Source of the DNA: an uncultured bacterium
Lineage (GTDB): Bacteria; Bacillota_I; Bacilli_A; Acholeplasmatales; Anaeroplasmataceae
Reading direction: 5' to 3'
NCBI GenBank assembly: GCA_949291115.1
Contig: CASETY010000003.1
Coordinates: forward strand, 52,698-116,697
Length of the DNA: 64,000 nucleotides
The notes beneath the pieces were generated by a model, which saw only the letters and a list, made by a program, of their open reading frames with translations, made no database searches and was not told where the DNA came from. Position 1 is the stretch's first letter; each line of letters opens with the position of its first letter. The translations under genes were made by a program, and so were the position numbers. This document shows positions 52,835-61,793 of this stretch, piece by piece.

Positions 52835-53260
52835 ATGAAAAAACTAGATATAATTTTAATTCCTTATGCTATTATTAGTTTTGCTTTACTAATTTTAAAT
52901 TTATTTATATCAGGTAACAATGTTCCCTATGGTTCTTCAATGTTTGTTGTAACAGCTATTATTTTAGGTGAAGAAATATTATTTGAAGTTAACTTAATTA
53001 AAAAGAAATATAAAAAATTTAGTGTTGTAAATGGCATTTTTGTAGGTTTAATGTTTATGATATTCATATATAATATGGTAGGTATGATTATGTTCCATAC
53101 AGGCTATATGTTTGCGCCTGGTTTTAACCCTGAATTAGAATGTGTGCTATTTTCAGCTTTACTAAAAATTGTAACTACATTCATTTTATTACCTATCTAT
53201 TATATTATCTTATTGGTTAAAACACATAAGAAAAATGTTTGTTTAGATTCTGGAGAATAG
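52835..53260 (+). CDS. Four-helix membrane protein of unknown function (141 aa)
   Basis: A 141-residue protein with four hydrophobic segments at about residues 5-25, 36-52, 64-86 and 106-130. The start is ATG 52835 with AAGGTG six bases before it; an in-frame ATG three codons earlier overlaps that site. KKKYKKF between helices two and three is probably cytoplasmic. I recognise no family. It is a single gene with its own terminator, lying in a patch of accessory genes after the TIR pseudogene. Confidence 0.7.
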   Translation: MKKLDIILIPYAIISFALLILNLFISGNNVPYGSSMFVVTAIILGEEILFEVNLIKKKYKKFSVVNGIFVGLMFMIFIYNMVGMIMFHTGYMFAPGFNPELECVLFSALLKIVTTFILLPIYYIILLVKTHKKNVCLDSGE

Positions 53261-53277
53261 TCTCCAGAATTTTTTTA
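53247..53277 (+). terminator. Terminator of the four-helix membrane protein gene
   Basis: ATTCTGGAGA/TCTCCAGAAT stem, ATAG loop, then seven T's; it includes the stop codon of the gene. Confidence 0.85.
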
Positions 53278-54033
53278 TTTTACAATCTTAATATTTATTA
53301 ATTTACCATTAATAGTTGAATTATTAATAATTAATTTATAATCATCTCTAGTGCTCTTTTCCATTTTTACTAGTTCAAGTTTAATATTACCTATAAATTT
53401 AGAATCATTAATCTCAATTTGTGGATACATTAAAAAATTAGCTCCGCTAGGATACCATGGTCTACCAAGGTAACAAAATTCTTCATTATTATTTATGAAT
53501 GTACAGTTATTAAATTTAAAGCCACTATTATATTCTTTTTTAGTATTAGGAGCCATAAAATATAATGAATTTGATTTTGTTGTTTCAATTAGACAATTAT
53601 TAAAAGTAACTTCTGCTGAACCAAAAATAAAATCAATATCACCTTTAATTATAGAATCTTCAATTACAATATTTTTTGCTTCGTCTAAATAAAGAGTATC
53701 TTGATAGCTTAAGAACTTACAATCTTTAAAATAAGCATTATCAGCCATACATTTAATAGCTACTGCTTGACGTGATTTAGTGTTTAAATCTTCAAAGCTA
53801 TTTTTAAATGTTACATTATAAGCTTTAAAGTTTAAAGCTTCTTTAGTTATTAGAACAGATGCACTACCTGTAGTACCAACTTTCTTACCATCTACTTCTT
53901 TAGCATGATATAAATCATAGACTAAAGTTCCATTTTTTAGGGTAATATTTGGTTTATCAATAATAGTTTTCCCATATATTTCTTCATTATTTAAATCAAT
54001 AATCGCATTTTCTACAATTTTATTTTTAAGCAT
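53275..54033 (-). CDS. Pectinesterase-like protein (CE8), no signal peptide
   Basis: A 252-residue right-handed beta-helix protein. The pectin methylesterase signature is complete: QAVAIK, QDTLYL (first catalytic Asp), GDIDFIFGSA (second Asp) and YLGRPW (Arg/Trp). PNITLKNGT at the N-terminus corresponds to the usual PNITLIG. It is shorter than typical secreted enzymes (about 300-350) and has no signal peptide, so it would act in the cytoplasm, perhaps on imported methylated oligogalacturonides. AAGGAT precedes ATG 54033. It follows tcdA by two bases in the same orientation, an unrelated partner. Confidence 0.8.
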   Translation of the reverse strand: MLKNKIVENAIIDLNNEEIYGKTIIDKPNITLKNGTLVYDLYHAKEVDGKKVGTTGSASVLITKEALNFKAYNVTFKNSFEDLNTKSRQAVAIKCMADNAYFKDCKFLSYQDTLYLDEAKNIVIEDSIIKGDIDFIFGSAEVTFNNCLIETTKSNSLYFMAPNTKKEYNSGFKFNNCTFINNNEEFCYLGRPWYPSGANFLMYPQIEINDSKFIGNIKLELVKMEKSTRDDYKLIINNSTINGKLINIKIVK

Positions 54034-54035
54034 TT

Positions 54036-54719
54036 TTAAATCCTTCCTAACAAATCTAATATTGCAAAACGAGCAATTAAAATACCCGCTACCGATGGAA
54101 CAAAAGCGACACTACGAGGGTAACTCTTATCTTTAATGTCTTTTGAAATTTCCTCGGTTGAAAAAAGAACATTTACTTTATTTATGTTTAATTCTTTTAG
54201 TTTTTTACGCATTACCCTAGCTAAAGGGCACATTTCTGTTTTAGAAATGTCTGTTATTTTAAACTTAGTTGGATCTAGTTTATTACCAGTTCCCATTGAA
54301 GAAATAATCTTTTTAGCATATTTTTTAGCTTCTACAATAATAGCTAGTTTAGCTTTTACATCATCTATGGCATCAATTACATAATCATATTCTTCAAGAT
54401 GAAATTCTTTAATGTTATTTTCATCTATTTTTAAAGCTAAAGCTTTTAAATTAAGCTCATTATTAATATCTAAAAGCCTACATTTCATAACTTCTGTTTT
54501 AAGTTTACCAATAGTTGAATGTAAAGCTATTAATTGTCTATTAATATTAGTAATATCTACTTTATCAAAATCGACAATTGTTAGATTATTAATACCTGCT
54601 CTAACTAAAATTTCAGCCACATAGGACCCAACACCGCCTAAACCAAAAAGAATTATTTTTTTAGTTTTAAGAGTTTCTATTTCTTCTTTACTTATTAGTC
54701 CTTCCATTCTTTCTAGCAT
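54036..54719 (-). CDS. tcdA: tRNA threonylcarbamoyladenosine dehydratase
   Basis: A 227-residue E1-like enzyme cyclising t6A37 of tRNA to ct6A. ATP binding is seen in LFGLGGVGSYVAEILVRAG, the adenylation core in DFDKVDITNINRQL, DYVIDAIDDVKAKLAI, and the family end in GTGNKLDPTKF. I prefer ATG 54719 (MLERMEG...), which aligns with Bacillus YrvM and has AAAGG upstream; an ATG at 54737 is possible. It overlaps the ttcA-like gene by 32 bases. Confidence 0.92.
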   Translation of the reverse strand: MLERMEGLISKEEIETLKTKKIILFGLGGVGSYVAEILVRAGINNLTIVDFDKVDITNINRQLIALHSTIGKLKTEVMKCRLLDINNELNLKALALKIDENNIKEFHLEEYDYVIDAIDDVKAKLAIIVEAKKYAKKIISSMGTGNKLDPTKFKITDISKTEMCPLARVMRKKLKELNINKVNVLFSTEEISKDIKDKSYPRSVAFVPSVAGILIARFAILDLLGRI

Positions 54720-55536
54720 TTTCTTTACGCCTTTCATATAGTGTATTAAAATCTAAATATTCATCATCAACATATAGTCCCATCATTGTCCCAACATTAC
54801 AATTAAAAGGAGCTTTAAAAATGTTTTGGGGAATAATAGGATTTATTTTTTTTAATTCCTTAACTAATTCCTTAATTTCTTGTCTTTTACTATCTTGTTT
54901 CTTTTCAGTAAATTTACAAGCACAATCAATAAATTCTAAATTATTATATTTAACCCAATTTAAAATGTCTTTTTCTTCTATTTGATAAAGAGGTCTTATT
55001 AACTCCATACCCTCATAATTATCACTAACTAATTTAGGTGGCATAACTTGTAGTTTACCATTATAAAACATCGATAATAAAGTTGTTTCAACGGCATCAT
55101 CAAAATGGTGTCCTAAGGCGATTTTATTACACCCTAACTTTATAGCTTCTTTATATAAAACACCTCTACGCATTCTTGCGCATAAGAAGCAAGGTTTACC
55201 ACCCATAATCTCAGTAATTTTAAAAATATCGGTCTTTACTATATGTGCATTTATTTTCAAAAGTTCTAAATTAGCTAATATTCTTTGCCTTACTTCTTCT
55301 TTATAGCCAGGGTCCATAACTAAAAATTCAACATTAAAATTAAAATCGCTATGACGATGTAATTCTTGAAATAACTTAGCCATTAAAAAAGAATCTTTAC
55401 CACCAGACATACATACACAAATATGATCGTTTTCTTCTAATAAATTATATTCCTTTAGAGCTCTAATAAAAGGAGCCCATATGTGTTTACGATAAGTTTT
55501 TATTATAGAACGTTCTACTTCTAAATATTTTTCCAT
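54688..55536 (-). CDS. TtcA-like tRNA thiolation protein (PP-loop ATPase)
   Basis: A 282-residue PP-loop protein of the TtcA/TtuA type, which puts sulfur into tRNA (2-thiocytidine 32 for TtcA). The PP-loop is CMSGGKDSF near residue 43; CFLCARMRR holds the CXXC typical of the iron-sulfur cluster, and GHHFDDAVETTLLS follows. DCACKF near residue 210 supplies further cysteines. GGTGAT precedes ATG 55536. It overlaps tcdA, which also modifies the anticodon loop of tRNA. The exact substrate (s2C or other thiolation) is not certain. Confidence 0.85.
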   Translation of the reverse strand: MEKYLEVERSIIKTYRKHIWAPFIRALKEYNLLEENDHICVCMSGGKDSFLMAKLFQELHRHSDFNFNVEFLVMDPGYKEEVRQRILANLELLKINAHIVKTDIFKITEIMGGKPCFLCARMRRGVLYKEAIKLGCNKIALGHHFDDAVETTLLSMFYNGKLQVMPPKLVSDNYEGMELIRPLYQIEEKDILNWVKYNNLEFIDCACKFTEKKQDSKRQEIKELVKELKKINPIIPQNIFKAPFNCNVGTMMGLYVDDEYLDFNTLYERRKENARKNGRTNK

Positions 55537-55617
55537 AGTTAATCACCAATTAATTATTCTATCATAACTAAAGCTTTATTAAAAGAAGTTAGTTTATTTT
55601 TCTAAATTAAGTTGTAT

Positions 55618-55641
55618 AAAAAAATCCTCTTATTAAGAGGA
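55618..55641 (-). terminator. Minus-strand terminator after the possible gene remnant
   Basis: TCCTCTT/AAGAGGA stem followed by seven T's on the minus strand. The only coding-like sequence in front of it is the tail at 55669-55763. Confidence 0.7.
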
Positions 55642-55668
55642 AATTTTTGTTTTGTTATTTTTTAAGTG

Positions 55669-55763
55669 TTATTTATCGACTGTATTTTGAACATTAGGGA
55701 TATTAGTGTTGCCAATCAATTTTGAATCTAAATCAAATTTTGCATTATCTAAATTCGTATACT
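55669..55763 (-). pseudogene. Possible 3' remnant of a lost gene
   Basis: Minus-strand frame YTNLDNAKFDLDSKLIGN, then TNIPNVQNTVDK and TAA at 55669-55671, directly before a terminator. The frame is closed upstream by stops inside the inverted repeat at 55755-55800, and there is no start codon with a ribosome-binding site. The composition looks protein-like, but at 31 codons chance cannot be excluded. Confidence 0.3.
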
Positions 55764-55800
55764 AAAACTAAGAGGTTACACTCCTAGTTTTAGTATACGA
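55755..55800. repeat. 16-bp perfect inverted repeat
   Basis: TCGTATACTAAAACTA (55755-55770) and its exact reverse complement (55785-55800) surround a 14-base centre. No T-run follows on either strand, so it is not a usual terminator. It adjoins the possible gene remnant and the malQ terminator. Confidence 0.85.
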
Positions 55801-55803
55801 AAA

Positions 55804-55829
55804 GGCTCTACTGTTTAAGCAGTAGGGCC
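55804..55829 (-). terminator. Terminator of pepF-malQ
   Basis: GGCCCTACTG/CAGTAGAGCC stem with TTTT after it on the minus strand, just after the malQ stop. T7 also follows on the plus strand. Confidence 0.7.
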
Positions 55830-55836
55830 ACTTTTT

Positions 55837-57327
55837 TTATAATCTTTTATATTTTTTTAATAATTTATGAATTTTACTAGCTAAAGGAGCTTTAAAATCT
55901 GTTTTATTAGCTTTATATGACCAATTTAAAGTTGATAAAGTAGATGGACGATTCATTCTTGAATCTTCATCTAAATGAAGTAAATCTTGTAAAGGTATAA
56001 TAGCAAATTTAGCTTTAGAGGCAAAACATAGTTCAATTACTTTATCTAACATAGTTGAAATATCATTAATTTCTGTACTTATTTTAGCTTTTTCCAATTC
56101 TTGTTTTAAATCATTAAGATATACTTCTTTTTGATAATCATTTAAGGAATTAAAATGACCAAGAAGTGGTGAATTATCATGAGTACCTGTATAACATACT
56201 AAATTATCATTTTTATAAAGACTCGGTTTATGATCATTAGTGCTTGAACCATCAAAGGCAAATTCTAAAACTTTCATACCAGGAAAACCCGTATTCTTTA
56301 ACAATCTAATAACACCATTATCCATAACACCCAAGTCTTCAGCGATAATATTTTCACAGTTTAGACCAGTAAATAGTTTTTCTTTAGGACCTTTTTCCCA
56401 TTTACCATTACGAGCTGTTTTTTCGCCAAATGGAATAGCGTAGTAGCGATCTAATCCTCTAAAATGGTCAATTCTTAAATAATCAAAAATAGTTAATTCA
56501 TTTTTAATTCTTTCTTTCCACCATTTATAATCATCTAAAGCCATATATTTATAATTATAAATCGGATTACCCCATAGCTGACCATCATCACTAAAAGCAT
56601 CTGGTGGACAACCAGCAACTTTAGTCATTTGGCCTTTTTTATCTAGTAAGAATAACTCTTTATGCATATAAACATCACTACTATCATAAGCCAAGTATAA
56701 AGGAATATCACCAATTATTTGAATGTTATGCATATTGGCATAGGCTTTTAATTTATACCATTGTTTTAAGAAAATGTACTGCGTAAATTGATAAAATAAG
56801 TAAGTGTTTTTATATTTAGTTAGAACTTTTTCTTCAATTTTTTCATTATAATTTAAATAATCTTTAGGCCATTTATCCCATGATTCATAATTAAACATTT
56901 CTTTTAAAGTCATGAATATTGCAAATTCATGGTATTCTTTTTTATTTACAAAGCTGAAAAATTCTTCATCTTCTTTAAAATTAGAAAATGCTTCTTTTAA
57001 AGCCAACATTTTATATTTAAATAAATAATTAAAATCAACCCGACCTTCTGTTTTAAAATGCATATCATTAATGAATTCTTTTGATAAAAGACCTTCTTCA
57101 ACTAACATATCTAAGTCAATTAAATAATAATTTAAAGCTCTTGATGAGTTAGCTTGGTAAGGAGAGTCACCATAACCTGTAGGATATAGTGGTAAAACTT
57201 GCCACAAAGAAAAGCCAGCTTTTTCGATATAATCAACAAAATCATAGGCTTCCTTACCTAATGTCCCTACTCCGTATTTACCAGGAAGAGATGTAATATG
57301 TAGTAAAATTCCTGCTTTTCTAGTCAT
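55837..57327 (-). CDS. malQ: 4-alpha-glucanotransferase (amylomaltase, GH77)
   Basis: A 496-residue enzyme transferring alpha-1,4-glucan segments. The nucleophile Asp is in LRIDHFRGLDRYYAIP, the acid/base Glu in NIIAEDLGVM, and the third Asp in YTGTHDNSPLLGHF; RKAGILLHITSLPGKYGVGTLG is the typical N-terminus. ATG 57327 has GAGGAG at usable spacing; the upstream in-frame start lies inside pepF. The gene overlaps the end of pepF by 8 bases. It complements glgA and glgC at 10166-12817, suggesting glycogen or maltodextrin remodelling. Confidence 0.96.
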   Translation of the reverse strand: MTRKAGILLHITSLPGKYGVGTLGKEAYDFVDYIEKAGFSLWQVLPLYPTGYGDSPYQANSSRALNYYLIDLDMLVEEGLLSKEFINDMHFKTEGRVDFNYLFKYKMLALKEAFSNFKEDEEFFSFVNKKEYHEFAIFMTLKEMFNYESWDKWPKDYLNYNEKIEEKVLTKYKNTYLFYQFTQYIFLKQWYKLKAYANMHNIQIIGDIPLYLAYDSSDVYMHKELFLLDKKGQMTKVAGCPPDAFSDDGQLWGNPIYNYKYMALDDYKWWKERIKNELTIFDYLRIDHFRGLDRYYAIPFGEKTARNGKWEKGPKEKLFTGLNCENIIAEDLGVMDNGVIRLLKNTGFPGMKVLEFAFDGSSTNDHKPSLYKNDNLVCYTGTHDNSPLLGHFNSLNDYQKEVYLNDLKQELEKAKISTEINDISTMLDKVIELCFASKAKFAIIPLQDLLHLDEDSRMNRPSTLSTLNWSYKANKTDFKAPLASKIHKLLKKYKRL

Positions 57328-59083
57328 TTTGTAATAACTCCTCAATTAAAACTACTAATTCATGTAGACGTTTTGTTACACTTAAGAAAGCGTCTTTTTT
57401 AGTTAAGTCAACGCCAGCTTGTTTAACTAAATTAACTGGATAATCACTACCGCCAGCTTTTAATAAACCTAGATACTTTTTAAAGGCAACTTCGCCTTCT
57501 TCTTTACATTTTAAATATAAAGCTTGCGAAGCCGCAAAGGAAGTCGCATATTGATAAACATAAAATGGGCTATGGAAGAAATGCGGAATATAAGCCCAAA
57601 CATATTCTTTATATTTTTCTTCTTTAATATCAATGCCATAATATTTTTGATATAAATCAACCATAATCGCACTAAGAGCTTCATAAGTAATGGCTTTATT
57701 AGCTTCTGCTAATTTAGAAGCTTCATATTCAAATGTGGCGAATAAACTTTGACGATAGAAAGTAGATAAAATATTATCTATTTGCATTTCTAATAAACTA
57801 ATTTTTGTATCTTTATCTAAATCTTTACTCATTAAATGATCTAAAAGTAAAGCTTCATTAAATGTAGAGGCAATTTCCGCAACAAATATCTCATAATTAG
57901 CTGTTTCATAAGGATTATTTTGATTACTAAATAAAGTGTGCATTGAATGGCCAGCTTCATGTGCTAAAGTAAAGACTGAATCTAAAGTTTCATTATGATT
58001 TAATAAAATGAAAGGACCATTAGTATATGAGCCAGTTGAATAAGCACCTGTTCTTTTACCATCTTTTGGTAAAACATCAATACGGCCTTCTTCTAATACT
58101 TTTACGCTGTTTTCATAGAATTTGCCACCAACTTTTTTAGTTGTTTCTAAGAATAGTGCTTTAGCTTCTTCATATGTATATTTTTTATTACTTATTCTAA
58201 ATGGTTTAAAACGATCATATGTATGAATCTTTGTTAATTTAAAATATTTTCTTCTTAATTCATAATATCTTTTTACATCATCGGTATTATTTAAGGTTGT
58301 TTCAATCAAACTTAAAAAGACATTTTTATCAATACCTTTAGGTCCTAATTGTGATTCTAAAATCGAATTATATCCTCTAATATTTTTATTTACTTTTAAA
58401 GAAGATAAAATACCATCATAAATGCCAGCAAAGGTTTGACGATGTTTATAGTAATATTCAAAAATTGCTTCAAAGACAAGCTTACGATCTTCTTGTTTTT
58501 CTAATGTTTGTAAAAAATAACGATAATTACTTTCCGTTAAAGTTATTTTTGTATTATCTGATAAAGTGACTTCTTTATTATAATTATCGGCTACTGCTAA
58601 CTTATCATATAAATGATTATAACCTCTTAAAACGCCATCATAGCTAGCTATAATGCCTTCACTTTTTTTATCTAAGATATGGTCTTTATTTAAAAATAAC
58701 CGATCAATCATATATTTATAACTATCTAAATGTTCTTCTTCTAAATATTTAAACAAATCTTCTTTATTTAAAGAACTCAGTTCAGCATCTTGAAAACTTA
58801 ATTTTTCATTAATCTCATTTAATAATTTTAAAACCTTATCATAACGAGCTAAGGCATTTACATCTTTTTGATTTTGGTCATATTGCATAGATGCATAAAT
58901 ATAAATATTTTCTAATTTAATTTCTAAATTAGTACTACCTTTTAAAAACTTAATGAAGTTTTCCTTTTTATTTAGCTTACCTTCTAATTTAGTTAATTCT
59001 GTAAGTTCTTTATTTAATTCATTTATTGCCTTTAAGAATTCATTTTCATCATTAAATAATAATTTAAAATTCCAATCTTGCAT
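57320..59083 (-). CDS. pepF: Oligoendopeptidase F
   Basis: A 587-residue cytoplasmic M3-family zinc peptidase cutting short peptides. The metal site is LAHEAGHSMHTLFS (HEXXH), with the third ligand Glu in YEIFVAEIASTFNE further on; the N-terminal helical domain is of usual size. ATG 59083 has GGAGG 8 bases upstream; five extra codons upstream overlap that site. It is the first gene of an operon with malQ and starts from the palindromic divergent promoter at 59108-59144. Confidence 0.96.
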   Translation of the reverse strand: MQDWNFKLLFNDENEFLKAINELNKELTELTKLEGKLNKKENFIKFLKGSTNLEIKLENIYIYASMQYDQNQKDVNALARYDKVLKLLNEINEKLSFQDAELSSLNKEDLFKYLEEEHLDSYKYMIDRLFLNKDHILDKKSEGIIASYDGVLRGYNHLYDKLAVADNYNKEVTLSDNTKITLTESNYRYFLQTLEKQEDRKLVFEAIFEYYYKHRQTFAGIYDGILSSLKVNKNIRGYNSILESQLGPKGIDKNVFLSLIETTLNNTDDVKRYYELRRKYFKLTKIHTYDRFKPFRISNKKYTYEEAKALFLETTKKVGGKFYENSVKVLEEGRIDVLPKDGKRTGAYSTGSYTNGPFILLNHNETLDSVFTLAHEAGHSMHTLFSNQNNPYETANYEIFVAEIASTFNEALLLDHLMSKDLDKDTKISLLEMQIDNILSTFYRQSLFATFEYEASKLAEANKAITYEALSAIMVDLYQKYYGIDIKEEKYKEYVWAYIPHFFHSPFYVYQYATSFAASQALYLKCKEEGEVAFKKYLGLLKAGGSDYPVNLVKQAGVDLTKKDAFLSVTKRLHELVVLIEELLQND

Positions 59084-59107
59084 ATTTTTAACCTCCAATT
59101 TAACCTA

Positions 59108-59144
59108 ATTATACCATATCTTATTTAAATAAATATGGTATAAT
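59108..59144. promoter_or_regulatory. Palindromic divergent promoter of pepF and tmcAL
   Basis: ATTATACCATAT (59108-59119) and ATATGGTATAAT (59133-59144) are perfect inverted arms around a palindromic TTATTTAAATAA core. Each arm supplies an extended -10 element, TGG-TATAAT, reading outward: one for pepF on the minus strand, one for tmcAL on the plus strand. No good -35 hexamer is visible for either. Confidence 0.7.
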
Positions 59145-59163
59145 TTAAAAAAGGTGATGTAAA

Positions 59164-60252
59164 TTGAAAATAATGGGTGTAATTGCGGAATATAATCCTT
59201 TTCATAATGGTCATTTATACCATTTAAAACAAATAAAAAAAGAATATCAACCTGATATTCTAATTGTAGTATTATCTACTTATTTTACTATGCGAGGTAA
59301 TTTATCTATTATACCTTTAGAAAAGAAAGTGGAGGCTGCTTTAACAGAGGCCGATATTATAATTGCCTTACCAGTTAGCTTAGCATTAAATAGCGCTGAT
59401 TTATTTAGTTTTTATGCAATTAATGAACTTTTAAAATTAAAAGTAAACATGCTTAATTGTGGTAGTGAACATGGTAATTTAGCTTTATTAGAAAATACTT
59501 ATGTAGAATATCAAGAAAAAGAAAAATTAATAAATCATAAATTAAAAACAGGTATATCTTATAAAAAAGCTTTAGACTTAAATTTAGAACCTAATGATTT
59601 ATTAGCTTTCACTTATTTGAAAACCATTAAAGAAAATAACTATGATATAAATTTTTCTTTAACAAAACGTCTTTTTAGTAATCATAAAGAAACTAAACCA
59701 CTTAATAGTAGTTTTACATCTTCATCAGCAATTAGAAAAAATCTTAATTTATTAAATGAATACACCCCATCTATTATCCATAATTCTACTATTTTAGATG
59801 AAAACAAATTATTTAATTATTTAAAATTTATAGCATTAAATAACGAAACACGAACTAATTTAAATTTTGTTACTGAAGGCCTAGAGAATCTTATCTTAAA
59901 AAACACCGTAATTAGTTCCAATTTAGACGAATTAATTAAAATATCTACTAATAAAAGATATACTTCTTCAAGAATTAAAAGAGGTATTATTAACCTATTA
60001 TTTAATATAAAAAAGCCTAATTATAAAACTTATAATATGGTAAGAGTTTTAGGTTTTAATAAAAAAGGGAAAGATTATCTAAATTCTTTAAAACAGAATG
60101 TTAATATCATTACTAATAATAAAAAAGGTCTTCATGAAATATTAGATACCGAACTTAAGATAAGTAAAATTTTAGATTTTATTTATGAAACTAATAATCT
60201 AAATGTTGAAAATAAACCTTTTATAAGTAATAAAGAACTCCCTTCTAATTAA
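59164..60252 (+). CDS. tmcAL: tRNA(Met) cytidine acetate ligase
   Basis: A 362-residue enzyme forming N4-acetylcytidine at position 34 of elongator tRNA-Met from acetate and ATP, known in Bacillus. The nucleotidyltransferase HIGH-type motif is EYNPFHNGHLYHL at the N-terminus; STYFTMRGNLSI and SSSAIRKNL match other family positions. TTG 59164 is the likely start since AAGGTG is well spaced for it and the product then begins like other family members (MKIMGVIAEYNPFHNGH); the ATG three codons on is too far away. It ends at a shared terminator with the MATE gene. Confidence 0.93.
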   Translation: MKIMGVIAEYNPFHNGHLYHLKQIKKEYQPDILIVVLSTYFTMRGNLSIIPLEKKVEAALTEADIIIALPVSLALNSADLFSFYAINELLKLKVNMLNCGSEHGNLALLENTYVEYQEKEKLINHKLKTGISYKKALDLNLEPNDLLAFTYLKTIKENNYDINFSLTKRLFSNHKETKPLNSSFTSSSAIRKNLNLLNEYTPSIIHNSTILDENKLFNYLKFIALNNETRTNLNFVTEGLENLILKNTVISSNLDELIKISTNKRYTSSRIKRGIINLLFNIKKPNYKTYNMVRVLGFNKKGKDYLNSLKQNVNIITNNKKGLHEILDTELKISKILDFIYETNNLNVENKPFISNKELPSN

Positions 60253-60275
60253 CAGAAAGGAGTTCTTTATTTTAC
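60231..60275. terminator. Bidirectional terminator between tmcAL and the MATE gene
   Basis: TAAAGAACTCC/GGAGTTCTTTA stem, T-rich on the plus side (TTTTACTTTT) and TTATTACTTA on the minus side. Confidence 0.75.
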
Positions 60276-61750
60276 TTTTCTTCAGTTTCTTCTTCAAATC
60301 TTAAAGCTTTAATTGTAGTTACATTATCAGCTAAATGCATACCATGATAGCCATGTTTCTTTAAACTTATAAAGAAAATCGCAAAGAAGATTAATGATAA
60401 TAACAAAATTGTTCCGTTAGAAATTCCCATTGAAATACCGGCACAAGTTGGCCCACTAACTTCTGGTAAGGCATAATGAATAATCACAATGGATAAAATT
60501 CTTACCCCAATTCTAGAGAAGTTTAAAATTGTAGCTAAGAAGGTCTTGCCATAACCATAAAGTAAACCTAAAACGGCTGAACAAATACCAAGAGCCGGGA
60601 TTGATAAAGAATCATAAACATAAATTTCTTTAATCATATTAGTATAATAAGCACCCTTATCATCATTACTATTAAATAAATTAACTAATTCATCTAAGAA
60701 AATAAATCTTGTTAAGATATATCCAACAACAGCTACAATTGCGGCGATGATAACAATTCTTATAAAGAATTTAATCGTTCTTTTTAAATTACCATTACCT
60801 AAGTTTTGACTAACAATTGAAGATTCACTATCTTCTAAGGTTGAAGTCATACCGGTTACAACCCCGGATATATTATTAGAAATACCAAGAGCCCCAACAA
60901 TTAAACTATCCGTACTTACATTATAAAATAAACCACATAAAGCATTAACTGTTACTTTCCCTAAATTCATAATGAATTTACCGAAGAAAATAGGAATTGA
61001 TAAAAATAAAATATCTTTTATGATAACCTTACTAATTTTAAAAGTACTTGGAGTAACTTGTAAAATATTAGCCTTTCTAAACATATAGAAAATACCAATT
61101 CCAAGTAAACTGGCTTGCGCAATAATTGTCGCTACTTCTACCCAGAAAATATCATCAAAGTGACAACCATAAACAAATAAGCAAGTTAAGCCAAGTTTAA
61201 TTAAGATAACACCTACATTTAAATATAAGATAATCTTACTATTACCTTTAGCTTTTTCTAAACCGATAAAGACATTGTTTAAACTAACAATGGCTAATTC
61301 AAATAATTGTAAAACAAAATAAGTATAACCTATTTCAATAGCTACATCACTAATTTGGCAAATCTTCATTATTGGCTTAGCTAAAGGAATAAATATCGCA
61401 ATAATAATAATACTTAAGATAATAGACATAACGAGAAGATTACCACTACTCTTCTTTGCCATCTTAATATCACCAGCGCCGAAATACCTAGCAACTAAAA
61501 CTGCCCCACCGGCCGCCAAGCCCCCACCAAAAGCCGAAATTGTGTTTTTTAGCTGAGCAATAGACGCCACCGCATTAGATGCTTCTGTTGAAATATCAGC
61601 ACATATTATTTGATCAATTAATGTTGATACTGAGTTAAACAACTGGTAGATTGCTAGCGGTAGGCAAACTATTAAAATTGTTTTAAAAATATCACCATTT
61701 AATATTAATTTACGTCGTTCTACAGATTTCTGTTTGGCATTTACCATCAT
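60272..61750 (-). CDS. MATE family efflux transporter
   Basis: A 492-residue membrane protein with about twelve helices and the two-fold MATE layout. The first helix region ILIVCLPLAIYQLFNSVSTLIDQI and the loop SAFGGGLAAGGAVLVARYFGAGD are typical; the second half has SVEVATIIAQASLLG and GISNNISGVVTGM. It exports cationic drugs, toxins or lipid precursors by Na or H antiport; the substrate is unknown. GGAGG precedes two ATG codons; I take 61750. A pair of direct repeats lies upstream at 61794-61847, perhaps a regulator site. Confidence 0.9.
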   Translation of the reverse strand: MMVNAKQKSVERRKLILNGDIFKTILIVCLPLAIYQLFNSVSTLIDQIICADISTEASNAVASIAQLKNTISAFGGGLAAGGAVLVARYFGAGDIKMAKKSSGNLLVMSIILSIIIIAIFIPLAKPIMKICQISDVAIEIGYTYFVLQLFELAIVSLNNVFIGLEKAKGNSKIILYLNVGVILIKLGLTCLFVYGCHFDDIFWVEVATIIAQASLLGIGIFYMFRKANILQVTPSTFKISKVIIKDILFLSIPIFFGKFIMNLGKVTVNALCGLFYNVSTDSLIVGALGISNNISGVVTGMTSTLEDSESSIVSQNLGNGNLKRTIKFFIRIVIIAAIVAVVGYILTRFIFLDELVNLFNSNDDKGAYYTNMIKEIYVYDSLSIPALGICSAVLGLLYGYGKTFLATILNFSRIGVRILSIVIIHYALPEVSGPTCAGISMGISNGTILLLSLIFFAIFFISLKKHGYHGMHLADNVTTIKALRFEEETEEK

Positions 61751-61793
61751 AAGACCTCCATACGACGATATTATAGCTCATTTTTTGTCTATA

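Larger units (their letters stand above)
55537..55836. other. Intergenic region with terminators, inverted repeat and possible gene tail
   Basis: No complete gene. It holds in order a hairpin with U-tract on the minus strand (55618-55641), a 31-codon open tail (55669-55763), a 16-bp perfect inverted repeat (55755-55800) and the malQ terminator (55804-55829). The presence of two minus-strand terminators with a coding-like tail between them suggests that a gene once lay here. Confidence 0.6.
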
